Assembly (NCBI RefSeq): GCF_002251385.1
Contig: NZ_NPJJ01000008.1
Location: forward strand, 1 to 64,000
Direction: 5' to 3'
DNA: 64,000 bases
Source: Prevotella sp. P5-108
GTDB taxonomy: Bacteria > Bacteroidota > Bacteroidia > Bacteroidales > Bacteroidaceae
The first letter of the stretch is position 1. Every line of letters begins with the position of its first letter. The position numbers were made by a program, and so were the translations under genes. This document shows positions 18,680-27,529 of this stretch, in pieces. A model generated the notes under the pieces. It was not told the DNA's origin. It worked only from the letters and a program-made list of their open reading frames with translations, and made no database searches.

Positions 18680-19033
18680 ATGAGAGTATATTGTGTCAAC
18701 CACCTGCCTTTAGGTAAGAGTTTCTATGCCATCAACCTCTTTGGCGTCGTTTTCGCTAAAGGTCCGCTGAATAGTGTCAGTACCCGTCACGAGTATATAC
18801 ACACCCTGCAGCAGCGCGAGATGCTCTACATCTTTTTCTACCTGTGGTATGCCGTCGAGTGGCTGCTCCGTCTGGCCTATTGCCGTGACGGCTACAAGAG
18901 CTATGCCAACCTCGCCTTTGAGCGCGAGGCTTACGCCAACCAGTACAACCCGCACTACCCGCAGCAACGCCGTCCCTACGCCTGGCTACACCACCTGTGG
19001 CATAGGGAGTCATGGCGCGAAGTGTGGCACTGA
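18680..19033 (+). CDS. Small HExxH putative metallopeptidase-like protein
   Basis: A 117-residue protein starting MRVYCVNHLPLGKSFYAINL. It contains H37-E-Y-I-H41 followed by TLQQRE, a zinc-metalloprotease-type motif, then a hydrophobic helix (YIFFYLWYAVEWLLRLAYC) and AFEREAYANQYNPHYPQQR, whose glutamates could supply a third ligand. I know it only as a conserved hypothetical of Bacteroidota. I use the internal ATG because residues before it do not look conserved and TACATTTG, a -7-like box, lies about 60 bases upstream. Enzyme activity is unproven. Confidence 0.75.
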   Translation: MRVYCVNHLPLGKSFYAINLFGVVFAKGPLNSVSTRHEYIHTLQQREMLYIFFYLWYAVEWLLRLAYCRDGYKSYANLAFEREAYANQYNPHYPQQRRPYAWLHHLWHRESWREVWH

Positions 19034-19056
19034 CCTCTGATTTCCAGTCCCAACCG

Positions 19057-19087
19057 TTTGCATTCTGCGCAGAGTTGTGTAACTTTG
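19057..19087 (+). promoter_or_regulatory. Promoter of the P-type ATPase gene
   Basis: TTTG (19057-19060), 19 bases, TAACTTTG (19080-19087) matches the Bacteroidota consensus. The leader to the start codon is about 90 bases. Confidence 0.75.
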
Positions 19088-19133
19088 CACCCATCGTCGT
19101 CGCTGTCACCCTCATGGTGTTTGGCGTCGACCC

Positions 19134-19172
19134 TATATATATAATAAGGTAATAACATATATATAATAAGGT
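19134..19172 (+). repeat. Two copies of the TATATATAATAAGGT word before the P-type ATPase
   Basis: TATATATATAATAAGGT at 19134-19150 and TATATATAATAAGGT at 19158-19172, 24 bases apart, end nine bases before the ATG. The same word occurs before the gene at 62840 and, in either orientation, at 42065, 43825 and 57352. AAGG could serve as a ribosome-binding site in the plus-oriented copies. Confidence 0.7.
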
Positions 19173-19180
19173 ATAAGGAT

Positions 19181-21076
19181 ATGACTACACGCACGATAGC
19201 CGTACTCGGCATGATGTGTGCCGGATGTGCCGGCACCGTAGAGCGCACCCTCTCGCGCATAGAGGGCGTGACGACAGCCAGCGTCAACCTCGCCGCCCGC
19301 ACCGTGACAGTGACCTACGACGAGCGCCTCACCTCGCCCCAGGCGATGAAGGAGCGGTTGGCCCAGGCGGGCTACGACCTGGTGATAGAGCAAGACCGCA
19401 ACGTAGAAGCCATCGAGCGACGGCAGTATCAGCGCCTGAGACGCAAGGTGGCGGTGGCGTGGCTGCTCTCGCTGCTCTGCATGACCATAGGCATGGGGTG
19501 GATAGAGACGGGCAGCGCCGATGCAGCCAACCAGCTATCCATGCTGATAGCTCTGGCGGCTATGGTGTGGTGCGGACGCGACATCTATCGCTCAGCATGG
19601 CGACAGACGCTGCATGCCACAGCCAACATGGACACTCTCGTGGCGATGAGCACGATTATCAGCTTCGGCTTCAGTTTCTTCAACACCTTCTGGGGCGACG
19701 TATGGACTGCCTCGGGCATGGAGTGGCACACCTACTATGATGCCACAGTCATGATACTCACCTTCGTGCTCACGGGCCGCATGCTCGAGGAGCGCGCCAA
19801 GCACAGCACAGCCTCAGCCATACGATCGCTCATGGGTCTGGCTCCCAAGACAGCGCGCGTGGTGAGCGGCGACGCTCTCGTCGAGATGCCTCTCGCGGCT
19901 GTGCAACCCGGCGACTGCGTCGAGGTGAGAGCCGGAGAGAAAGTGGCTGTCGACGGCGTGGTCACCGCTTGGGGCGACACCACAGCGACGATAGACGAGA
20001 GCATGATAAGCGGTGAGCCCCAGGCAGTAGCCAAGCATGCCGGCGACCGCGTGCTGGCGGGCACCATCGTCGTCAGCGGCGCCTTGCGCTTCACCGCCCG
20101 CGAGGTAGGCAGCAAGACCATGCTGGCACAGATCATCCGCATGGTGCAGCAGGCCCAGGGCTCCAAGGCTCCCGTGCAGCGTGTAGTCGACAGGATAGCC
20201 GCCATCTTCGTGCCCACGGTGCTTGCCCTCTCGGCGCTCACCCTCGTGGTGTGGCTCGCCATCGGCGGCATGAGCCAGCTGCCCCGAGCCGTCATGTCGG
20301 CGGTGTCGGTGCTGGTCATCGCCTGTCCCTGCGCCATGGGACTCGCCACCCCCACAGCACTCATGGTGGGCATAGGGCGTGCAGCGCGCATGGGCATACT
20401 CATCAAGGACGCCACCGCGCTCGAGACCATGCGCCACATCGATGCCATCGTCATCGACAAGACGGGCACCCTCACTCTCCCTGCCGCCGATGCCGCCGAC
20501 AGCGACGACGTAAGCCGACGCGAGAGTCTGAAGCCCCACGCCCGCGAGGCCATCGCGCAACTCAAGAGTCAGGGTATAGACATCTACATGATGAGCGGCG
20601 ACCGCGACGAGGCTGTCGCCTACTGGGCCAAGCAGGCTGGCATAGACCATTGGCACAGCCGCGTCATGCCGCAGGACAAGCAGGACATGGTGGCCCGTCT
20701 GCAGGCCGAGGGCAGGCATGTGGCGATGGTGGGCGACGGCATCAACGACAGTCAGGCATTGGCAGCCGCCGACGTGGGCATAGCCATGGGCCGCGGCACC
20801 GATGTAGCGATGGATGTGGCACAGGTCACCCTCATGGGCAACGACCTGCGCCGCATAGCCGAAGCCTTCAGTCTGTCGCGCCAGACGGTAGGCATGATTC
20901 GCCAGAACCTCTTCTGGGCGTTCATCTACAATCTCGTCTGCATCCCCCTTGCCGCCGGAGCCCTCTACGCCGTCACCGACTTCCAGATTACGCCCATGTG
21001 GGCAAGTGCACTGATGGCCATGAGCAGCGTGAGCGTGGTACTCAACAGCCTGCGGCTCAAGTGGAAACGCGCCTGA
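19181..21076 (+). CDS. Compact heavy-metal (copper-type) P1B-ATPase lacking the N-domain
   Basis: A 631-residue membrane pump. N-terminal metal-binding domain with C13-A-G-C16. Six to eight membrane segments. Metal-transport motif C382-P-C384 and phosphorylated aspartate D426 in DKTGTLT. The phosphatase hinge is G518-D-G-I-N-D523. Canonical members have roughly 190 residues between DKTGTLT and GDGxND, including the ATP-binding N-domain with its HP motif. Here the interval is only about 93, and LKPHAREAIAQLKSQGIDIYMMSGD follows DKTGTLT after 17 residues. CPC suggests copper or silver export. Start at ATG 19181, with a good upstream promoter and a terminator downstream. Confidence 0.92.
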   Translation: MTTRTIAVLGMMCAGCAGTVERTLSRIEGVTTASVNLAARTVTVTYDERLTSPQAMKERLAQAGYDLVIEQDRNVEAIERRQYQRLRRKVAVAWLLSLLCMTIGMGWIETGSADAANQLSMLIALAAMVWCGRDIYRSAWRQTLHATANMDTLVAMSTIISFGFSFFNTFWGDVWTASGMEWHTYYDATVMILTFVLTGRMLEERAKHSTASAIRSLMGLAPKTARVVSGDALVEMPLAAVQPGDCVEVRAGEKVAVDGVVTAWGDTTATIDESMISGEPQAVAKHAGDRVLAGTIVVSGALRFTAREVGSKTMLAQIIRMVQQAQGSKAPVQRVVDRIAAIFVPTVLALSALTLVVWLAIGGMSQLPRAVMSAVSVLVIACPCAMGLATPTALMVGIGRAARMGILIKDATALETMRHIDAIVIDKTGTLTLPAADAADSDDVSRRESLKPHAREAIAQLKSQGIDIYMMSGDRDEAVAYWAKQAGIDHWHSRVMPQDKQDMVARLQAEGRHVAMVGDGINDSQALAAADVGIAMGRGTDVAMDVAQVTLMGNDLRRIAEAFSLSRQTVGMIRQNLFWAFIYNLVCIPLAAGALYAVTDFQITPMWASALMAMSSVSVVLNSLRLKWKRA

Positions 21077-21148
21077 GCCACTGCCGTCACCGCCACCACC
21101 CCAACACATATAGAGGACATCTCCCCGACGCTGGAGGATGCCTCTGCA

Positions 21149-21196
21149 AAGCTGGAGATTACTCTCACCAAGCAGGAGAGTACCTCCAGCTTTTTT
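21149..21196 (+). terminator. Terminator of the P-type ATPase gene
   Basis: AAGCTGGAG...CTCTC pairs with GAGAG...CTCCAGCTT and is followed by TTTTT. Confidence 0.85.
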
Positions 21197-21238
21197 GTAT
21201 ATATTATTGATGCACAGGAAAGAGAAAAGGGCAGTAAG

Positions 21239-21269
21239 TTGTCCGTTTCGCCATTAATTAGTAACTTTG
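21239..21269 (+). promoter_or_regulatory. Promoter of topB
   Basis: TTG (21239-21241), 20 bases, TAACTTTG (21262-21269), 30 bases before the start codon. Confidence 0.75.
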
Positions 21270-21299
21270 CAACCACAGCAAAGATTAAGGACAAGACAA

Positions 21300-23372
21300 A
21301 TGATAGTTTGTATAGCAGAGAAACCCAGTGTGGCCAAAGACATTGCCCGCATCATTGGCGCCACCTCGGCGCGCGACGGATACATGGAGGGCAACGGATA
21401 TCAGGTGACGTGGACCTTCGGCCACCTGTGCTGCCTCAAGGAGCCCAACGACTACGCCGAGAACTGGAAGCACTGGAGCCTTGCCGCGCTACCCATGATT
21501 CCGCCACGATTCGGCATCAAGCTCATAGACGACCAGGGCATCAAGAAGCAGTTTGCAGTCATCCAGAAACTCATGACCCAGGCCGACAGCATCGTCAACT
21601 GCGGTGACGCCGGACAGGAGGGTGAACTCATACAGCGGTGGGTGATGCAGATGGCCAAAGCCACCTGCCCCGTCAAGCGACTGTGGATATCGTCGATGAC
21701 CGACGAGGCCATACGCGAAGGCTTTGCCAAGTTGCGCGAGCAGGAAGACTACAACTCGCTCTACCTGGCCGGACTCTCGCGAGCCGTGGGCGACTGGCTG
21801 CTGGGTATGAACGCCACCCGACTCTATACGCTCAAGTATGGACAGAACCGACAGGTGCTGAGCATCGGCCGAGTGCAGACTCCCACGCTGGCACTTATCG
21901 TTAACCGACAGAAGGAGATAGACCAGTTCAAACCCGAACCATATTGGGTACTGGCGACGATATATCGCAACACTCAGTTTACTGCGACACAGGGCAAGTT
22001 CACCTCCCGCGAAGAGGGCGAGCAGGCCTTTGCCACCATCGAGGGCAAACCCTTCAGAGTGACAGGCGTGCAGAAGAAGAAGGGAACCGAAGCCCCACCC
22101 CACCTCTACGATCTCACCTCGCTCCAGGTAGACTGCAACAAGAAGTTCAGTTACTCTGCCGAGATGACGCTTAACATTATCCAGTCTCTCTATGAGAAGA
22201 AGCTCACTACTTACCCTCGTGTCGACACCCAATTCCTCTCCGACGACATCTATCCCAAGTGTCCAGGCATCATGAACGGGCTCAAGAGCTATCACGAACT
22301 GATGCGACCGATAGCCGGGAAGCCCCTCATCAAGCCCAAGCGTATCTTCGACGCCTCCAAGGTGACCGACCACCACGCCATCATTCCCACCGGACAGGAG
22401 GCGAGAGGACTCACCGACCTCGAGCACAATGTCTACGACCTCATCGTGCGCCGCTTCATCGCCGCCTTCTACCCCGACTGCGCCTTCGCCACCACCACGG
22501 TGACGGGAGCCGTAGACAAGATAGACTTCAAGGTGTCTGGAAAGGAAATTCTTGCCCCCGGATGGCGTCAGGTCTATGCCCGAGACACCCATAAGGACGA
22601 CGAGGCCGAGAAAGACGACGAAGAGCGCACGCTCGAAGCCTTTGTCAAGGGCGAAGAGGGTCCACACACGCCTACTCTTACCGAGAAGCAGACCACGCCA
22701 CCCAAGCCATACACCGAAGCCACGCTCCTGAGAGCCATGGAGACGGCAGGCAAGTTTGTGGACAACGAGGAACTGCGCGCCGCGCTCAAGGAGAACGGCA
22801 TCGGACGCCCGTCGTCGCGAGCCGGCATCATCGAGACGCTCTTCAAGCGCCACTACATACGCCGCGAGCGCAAGAACCTCATAGCCACGCCCACCGGCAT
22901 ACAGCTGATAGACATGATACACGAGCGGCTGCTCACCAGCTGCGAGCTCACGGGTATCTGGGAGAAGAAGCTGCGCGACATAGAGCACAAGAAGTACGAC
23001 GCCTCGCAGTTTGTCAACGAACTCAAGGTGCAAATCACCGACATCGTCAACGATGTGCTGCGCGACAACTCCAACCGGCGTGTCACCGTGACCACCGACG
23101 AGGACCTCAAGAAGAAGCCTGCCAAGCGCAAGACCGCACCCCGCAAGCCGGCAGCCAAGCCCGCCGACGCCAAACCCAAAGCCGCCGACTCTACCCCCAA
23201 GCCCGTCACACCTGCACCCGGCCCACAGCCCGCCGACCCCATGGTGGGACGCCCCTGCCCCAAGTGTGGCCAGGGCACCATCATCAAGGGCAAGACCGCC
23301 TATGGTTGCAGCCGCTGGCGCGAGGGATGTGACTGGCGACAGCCTCTCAACAACGACAACAAGACACAATAA
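21300..23372 (+). CDS. topB: DNA topoisomerase III
   Basis: A 690-residue type IA topoisomerase. The Toprim domain begins IVCIAEKPSVAKDIARIIGA and has the acidic NCGDAGQEGELIQRW segment. The catalytic tyrosine lies in KLTTYPRVDTQFLS, and HHAIIPTG and RPSSRAGIIETL are conserved. After a K/P/A-rich linker (about 600-650) the C-terminus has one zinc ribbon (CPKCGQG...YGCSRWREGC). I use the internal ATG because the product then starts directly at the Toprim sequence and lies at the right distance from the promoter. Its stop shares one base with the start of the acyltransferase gene. Confidence 0.95.
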   Translation: MIVCIAEKPSVAKDIARIIGATSARDGYMEGNGYQVTWTFGHLCCLKEPNDYAENWKHWSLAALPMIPPRFGIKLIDDQGIKKQFAVIQKLMTQADSIVNCGDAGQEGELIQRWVMQMAKATCPVKRLWISSMTDEAIREGFAKLREQEDYNSLYLAGLSRAVGDWLLGMNATRLYTLKYGQNRQVLSIGRVQTPTLALIVNRQKEIDQFKPEPYWVLATIYRNTQFTATQGKFTSREEGEQAFATIEGKPFRVTGVQKKKGTEAPPHLYDLTSLQVDCNKKFSYSAEMTLNIIQSLYEKKLTTYPRVDTQFLSDDIYPKCPGIMNGLKSYHELMRPIAGKPLIKPKRIFDASKVTDHHAIIPTGQEARGLTDLEHNVYDLIVRRFIAAFYPDCAFATTTVTGAVDKIDFKVSGKEILAPGWRQVYARDTHKDDEAEKDDEERTLEAFVKGEEGPHTPTLTEKQTTPPKPYTEATLLRAMETAGKFVDNEELRAALKENGIGRPSSRAGIIETLFKRHYIRRERKNLIATPTGIQLIDMIHERLLTSCELTGIWEKKLRDIEHKKYDASQFVNELKVQITDIVNDVLRDNSNRRVTVTTDEDLKKKPAKRKTAPRKPAAKPADAKPKAADSTPKPVTPAPGPQPADPMVGRPCPKCGQGTIIKGKTAYGCSRWREGCDWRQPLNNDNKTQ

Positions 23373-24436
23373 TGACCTCTACCTGCAAACCTACGCGCAA
23401 TGTGGCGCTCGACCTCATCAGAGTGGTCGCCATCGTGCTGGTGCTGTGGCAGCACGCCAGCGAGTATTACTACATCGGAGACAACCTGAGCGTCATCCAT
23501 GCCAACATCCCGCTGCTGACATGGATAAACAGCGTGGCACGCATCTGTGTGCCGCTTTTTGTAACGATTTCGGGCTATCTGCTGCTGCCCGTTTCCACCT
23601 CTACCGCCACCTTCTTCCGCCGCCGCTTCACCCGCATCCTCTTCCCGTGGGTGTTCTGGTGCGTGGCCTATGCCGTCTACTTCATGCTGCGTAGCGGCGA
23701 CGGCATCGCCACCTGCATCGCCAGTGTGTGCCGCATCCCGCTCAACTACGGAGTCGAGGTGGGCCACCTCTGGTATATCTACATGCTCATCGGCGTGTAT
23801 CTGCTGGCGCCCATCGTTTCGCCCTGGCTGCGCCAGTGTGGCAAGCGCGAACTCCAGGGCTATCTGGCGCTGTGGATGCTTACCACCCTGTTGCCCTATC
23901 TGCACCATGCAGGCATCGCGCTGTGGGGCGAGGCGTCGTGGAACATCACCCCGGCGTTCTACTATTACACCGGCTTCGGCGGCTACTTCATCCTGGGCCA
24001 CTATCTGCGACGCTACGGATGTCCGCGACTGTCGGTGTCGATGGCACTGCTGGTGGTGGGCTATCTGTTTACTGCCCAGACCTTCCTCTACTTCGACTCC
24101 TTTGCCAAGGATGCCGTAGAGCTTGAGATACCATGGGACTTCTGCTCCGTCAACGTGATGATGATGACGCTCGGCACCTTTGGCGCGTTAAGCCGCGTAC
24201 ACCTCAGCGCCACCTCGACCATAGGCCGGCTGGTCATCTCGGTATCTACGTGCAGCTACGCCATGTATCTGGCCCACATCATGATACTCAACGCCTTCCA
24301 CGACCTCTACGACGGCGCTGCGCCCGTGGCTGCCCTGGTGCCGATGATAGCCCTCAGCACCACCGCCACCACCTATGCCGCAGTATGGTGCCTCGGTCGC
24401 CTGCCCTGGAGCCGCTACTGGTTAGGAATAGACTGA
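23372..24436 (+). CDS. Acyltransferase 3 family membrane protein
   Basis: A 354-residue integral membrane protein with about ten hydrophobic segments. The N-terminal RNVALDLIRVVAIVLVLWQHASEYYY has the conserved R...DLxR...H pattern of acyltransferase family 3, and LWYIYMLIGVYLLAPIVSPWLR is the second family hallmark. These enzymes transfer acetyl or similar groups to exported sugars, peptidoglycan or lipids; the substrate here is unknown. The start codon overlaps the topB stop (TAATG), indicating coupled translation although the functions look unrelated. Confidence 0.88.
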   Translation: MTSTCKPTRNVALDLIRVVAIVLVLWQHASEYYYIGDNLSVIHANIPLLTWINSVARICVPLFVTISGYLLLPVSTSTATFFRRRFTRILFPWVFWCVAYAVYFMLRSGDGIATCIASVCRIPLNYGVEVGHLWYIYMLIGVYLLAPIVSPWLRQCGKRELQGYLALWMLTTLLPYLHHAGIALWGEASWNITPAFYYYTGFGGYFILGHYLRRYGCPRLSVSMALLVVGYLFTAQTFLYFDSFAKDAVELEIPWDFCSVNVMMMTLGTFGALSRVHLSATSTIGRLVISVSTCSYAMYLAHIMILNAFHDLYDGAAPVAALVPMIALSTTATTYAAVWCLGRLPWSRYWLGID

Positions 24437-24489
24437 CCCTGGGGCAATAAATCGCCAATTCCGGCGTTATCTTTGTAAAAGACTCAAAG

Positions 24490-26553
24490 ATGAAACACCT
24501 ATTATATACTCTCATCCTTGTCGCTACGCTGCTCTCCTTGAGCGGCTGTGGTGCCGAGCGTGCCGTGCGCAAAGGCGACAAGCACCAGGCACTGGGCGAA
24601 TACTATGATGCCGCCGTGCAGTATCGCAAGGCTTACCGACAGCTCTCGCCCAAGGAGCGGGAACAGCGCGGCAAGGTGGCGCTCAAGATGGCACGCTGCT
24701 ATGAGCGCATCAACCAGTCGCAGCGAGCCAACTCTGCCTACGCCAATGCCCTCAGATACGGACAGGCGGGGCTCGAAGACCGTCTGGCTTATGGCCGACA
24801 GCTGCTCAAGAGTGCGTCGTACAAGGAGGCTGCCGACATGTTCAGGACAGTGCTCGACTCGATGCCCGACAACGAGCTGGCCAAGAGCGGACTGCAGGCG
24901 GCGCTCAACGCACCCGCCGTCAAGCAGGCGGGCTCGCGATACAAGGTCAAGAGGATGGATGTCTTCAACTCGCGACGGGCCGACTATAGCCCGGTGCTGG
25001 CAGGCGACGCCCTGGACCACCTCTACTTCTCCTCGACGCGCAACGAGGCCGAGGGCGACGAACTGAGTGGCATCACGGGCACCAAGAATGCCGACATCTT
25101 CGTCTCGGTCAAGGACGACAAGGGCAAGTGGTCCAAGCCCGAGCCCGTGAGCGGCGGCCTCAACACCGCCTACGACGAGGGAGCGTGCTGCATCAGCCCC
25201 GACGGCCGTGAGATGTATCTCACCCAGTGTGTGACCGACCCCTCGTCGCCCCGATATGCAGAGATAGTCACCTCCAACCGCAGCGACGCCGCATGGAGCA
25301 AGCCCACCAAGCTGGAGCTCACCCGCGACACGCTGTCGAGCTATGCCCACCCCGCCATATCGCCCGACGGCGAGTGGCTGTACTTCGTCTCCGACATGCC
25401 AGGCGGCAAGGGGGGCATGGACATCTGGCGCGTGCGCATCACATCGGTCGGACTGGGCGGCGTGGAAAATCTGGGCGACCCCATCAATACCCCTGGCGAC
25501 GAGATGTTTCCCTCCTTCCGTCCCAATGGCGACCTCTATTTCTCAAGCAATGGTCATCCCGGACTGGGAGGGCTGGATATCTTCATTGCCAAAGTCAACG
25601 CTCAAGGACGCTACGAACTCTCCCACCCCGGCTACCCGCTCAACTCCCACGGCGATGACTTCGGCATGACCTTTGAGGGACCACACAACCGGGGCTACTT
25701 CTCGTCCAACCGTGGCGACGGCCGCGGATGGGACCATATATACGCGTTTGAAAACCCCGAGGTGGTCAACACCGTCAAGGGATGGGTCTACGAGGCCGAG
25801 GGATACGAACTGCCGCAGGCCGAGGTCTACATGGTCGGCAACGACGGCACCAACCGCCGACTGACGCTCAAGAGCGACGGCTCGTTCATCCAGGTGGTCA
25901 AGCCCGGAGTGAGCTATGTGATGCTCGCCACCTGCAAGGGCTTCCTCAACCATAAGGAAGAGCTCACCGTACGGCCCACCGAAGAGTCGGAAGAGACGGT
26001 GCTGCAGTTCCCGCTGGTATCTATCACCGCACCGGTGCTGATAGACAACATCTTCTACGACTTCGACAAGGCCACGCTGCGTCCCGAGTCGACCAAGGCG
26101 CTCGACGAACTGGTGACGCTGCTCAACGAGAACGGCAATGTGACCATCGAACTGAGCGCCCACTGCGACTACAAGGGCAGCGCCGAGTACAACAAGCGGC
26201 TCTCGCAGCGCCGCGCCGAGGCTGTGGTCGACTATCTCACCGCCAAGGGCATAGCCCGCGACCGGCTCACGCCCGTAGGCTACGGCAAGGAGAAGCCCAA
26301 GACCATACGGCGCAAGCTCACCGAGCGGCTCACGTGGCTCAAGGAGGGCGACGTGCTGACCGAAGAGTTTATCAGCCATCTGGACAAGGACAAGCAGGAG
26401 ATAGCCAACCAGCTGAACCGCCGCACCGAGTTTATCGTGCTGCGCACCACCTACGGACTGTTCGACGAGCACGGCAAACTCAAGAAGAGACCCAAGCCTG
26501 CCACCACCGACAAGCACGAGGGCGACGACGGGCTGAACATCATCATCGAGTAG
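24490..26553 (+). CDS. OmpA-family lipoprotein with TPR and beta-propeller (PorE-like)
   Basis: A 687-residue lipoprotein (LSLSGC lipobox after MKHLLYTLILVATLL). Domain order: TPR-like helices (about 25-150), PD40/WD40-like propeller (about 160-420, repeated SPDG... FVSDMPGGKGGMDIW, YFSSNGHPGLGGLDIF, GYFSSNRGDGRGWDHIY), a carboxypeptidase-regulatory-like domain (about 430-515), then OmpA_C (about 535-670, NIFYDFDKATLRPES, YNKRLSQRRAEAVVDYL). This is the architecture of PorE, a peptidoglycan-binding part of the type IX secretion apparatus. porU and porV lie elsewhere in the window. Several paralogues share this layout, so the PorE identity is not certain. Confidence 0.85.
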   Translation: MKHLLYTLILVATLLSLSGCGAERAVRKGDKHQALGEYYDAAVQYRKAYRQLSPKEREQRGKVALKMARCYERINQSQRANSAYANALRYGQAGLEDRLAYGRQLLKSASYKEAADMFRTVLDSMPDNELAKSGLQAALNAPAVKQAGSRYKVKRMDVFNSRRADYSPVLAGDALDHLYFSSTRNEAEGDELSGITGTKNADIFVSVKDDKGKWSKPEPVSGGLNTAYDEGACCISPDGREMYLTQCVTDPSSPRYAEIVTSNRSDAAWSKPTKLELTRDTLSSYAHPAISPDGEWLYFVSDMPGGKGGMDIWRVRITSVGLGGVENLGDPINTPGDEMFPSFRPNGDLYFSSNGHPGLGGLDIFIAKVNAQGRYELSHPGYPLNSHGDDFGMTFEGPHNRGYFSSNRGDGRGWDHIYAFENPEVVNTVKGWVYEAEGYELPQAEVYMVGNDGTNRRLTLKSDGSFIQVVKPGVSYVMLATCKGFLNHKEELTVRPTEESEETVLQFPLVSITAPVLIDNIFYDFDKATLRPESTKALDELVTLLNENGNVTIELSAHCDYKGSAEYNKRLSQRRAEAVVDYLTAKGIARDRLTPVGYGKEKPKTIRRKLTERLTWLKEGDVLTEEFISHLDKDKQEIANQLNRRTEFIVLRTTYGLFDEHGKLKKRPKPATTDKHEGDDGLNIIIE

Positions 26554-26582
26554 CCCCACACCACCGCGCCCACACAGCAGGC

Positions 26583-26676
26583 GCATAGCCTCATCACCCT
26601 ATAGCATAGCCTCATCACTCCATAGCATAACCTCATCACCCTATAGCATAACCTCATCACCCTATAGCATAACCTC
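26583..26676. repeat. 21-base tandem repeat, 4.5 copies
   Basis: GCATARCCTCATCACCCTATA is repeated at 26583, 26604, 26625 and 26646, with a partial fifth unit at 26667. Units differ by one to three bases. It follows the PorE-like gene and has no obvious promoter association. Confidence 0.9.
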
Positions 26677-26891
26677 TTTTTCCCACAGACGACAAAGCCC
26701 TGGCTCGCAAGAGTCTGGGCTTTGTCGCTGCAGACCGTGGGGAAAGCTGGCACCCAGGGCAGCCATGCTGTGAGTAACGACAACAATACAGAGTGTACAA
26801 AGAGCGGCGCCGGGCATATCTTGGGCGATGCCGAGCATATCTTGGGCGGCGCCGAGACCACCTTTACCAACGTGCTGACCATCTCTATCGG

Positions 26892-26979
26892 CTCGTAACG
26901 GAAGGCACGAGGGCTCGTAACGGAAGAAACGTGGGCTCGTATCATAAGCCACGTGGGCTCGTGCCTTACGTTACGAGCC
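26892..26979. repeat. 22-base repeat, four units (array 1 of a dispersed pair)
   Basis: Units at 26892, 26914, 26936 and 26958 each begin CTCGTR and end in an ACGAGGG/ACGTGGG/ACGAGCC tail. Pairs of units form imperfect palindromes around ACGAGCCCACGT. A related array with the same 22-base period lies at 40875-40962. In both places the flanking sequence on the minus strand could encode a hydrophobic peptide ending LAII(I)AGS. Confidence 0.85.
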
Positions 26980-27079
26980 GGCAATGATGGCAAGCACAAG
27001 GATGAAGCCAATGAGCATCACCGCATCCACACGCTGCGCAGCAACGTGAGCCACGACCACCGTCACGGATGTACCAAAA

Positions 27080-27121
27080 AGGGTTCGCTGTACATCCACT
27101 GGTGAATGTACAACGAACCCT
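27080..27121 (-). terminator. Terminator of the sigma factor operon
   Basis: AGGGTTCGCTGTACAT pairs with ATGTACAACGAACCCT (one mismatch) around a 10-base loop and is followed on the minus strand by TTTTT. Confidence 0.85.
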
Positions 27122-27175
27122 CTGCCCGGCAGTATGCAGGCGCGGCGCGCAGCCACAGTCCCCGCCCGCGGACGG

Positions 27176-27529
27176 CTATCGGCGATGATGCACAGGAGTG
27201 CGGCTGATGGTAATGATGCTGATGGCGGTTATCGCCACGACCACCGTAAGGAGTGTCGAGGGGCGCACGCAGTCGTTGACAGCCACCACGCCCACCAAGT
27301 CGCCCATGACTCCCATGAGCAGCGCCCCCAGTCGGGGCAGCGACCCCATCATCGCCACCGCCAGCGCCCCTATGGCGAAGCAGAAGAGCGTCCAATAACG
27401 GTTAAGACGGTCGGTGTGCTGCGGCAAGTGGCGCATCACGCGACGGGTGAAACCCATATCGGCCACCTGGGGCTTGTGCTCGGTCATAAACTGTGCTATC
27501 AGTCTGTCATCATTGTCTGTCATATCCAT
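27176..27529 (-). CDS. DUF5056 small membrane protein
   Basis: A 117-residue protein beginning MDMTDNDDRLIAQFMTEHKPQVADMGFTRRVMRHLP, with two hydrophobic segments (about 46-80 and 92-108). It matches DUF5056, found in Bacteroidales directly after ECF sigma factor genes. Its start lies 20 bases inside the sigma gene, so translation is coupled. The position and the soluble head followed by membrane segments suggest an anti-sigma or membrane-tether role, but this is inference and no anti-sigma zinc motif is visible. Confidence 0.8.
   Translation of the reverse strand: MDMTDNDDRLIAQFMTEHKPQVADMGFTRRVMRHLPQHTDRLNRYWTLFCFAIGALAVAMMGSLPRLGALLMGVMGDLVGVVAVNDCVRPSTLLTVVVAITAISIITISRTPVHHRR

Larger units (their letters stand above)
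26554..27175. other. Repeat-rich intergenic region
   Basis: A gene-free stretch of about 620 bases. It contains a 21-base tandem array, an 11-base inverted repeat (CGACAAAGCCC at 26690-26700 and GGGCTTTGTCG at 26717-26727), a short 21-base doublet around 26815-26860 (GCCGNGCATATCTTGGGCG), a 22-base four-fold array and a terminator. Short frames crossing it encode mainly the repeats. Confidence 0.7.

Noticed and set aside
26690..26727. 11-base inverted repeat as a terminator of the PorE-like gene
   Set aside because: No T-run follows on either strand, so it is listed only as an inverted repeat.
26971..27156. Minus-strand small protein ending LAIIAGS
   Set aside because: It overlaps the sigma-operon terminator and a repeat array, with no promoter found. 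Kept only as part of a finding about the paired arrays.
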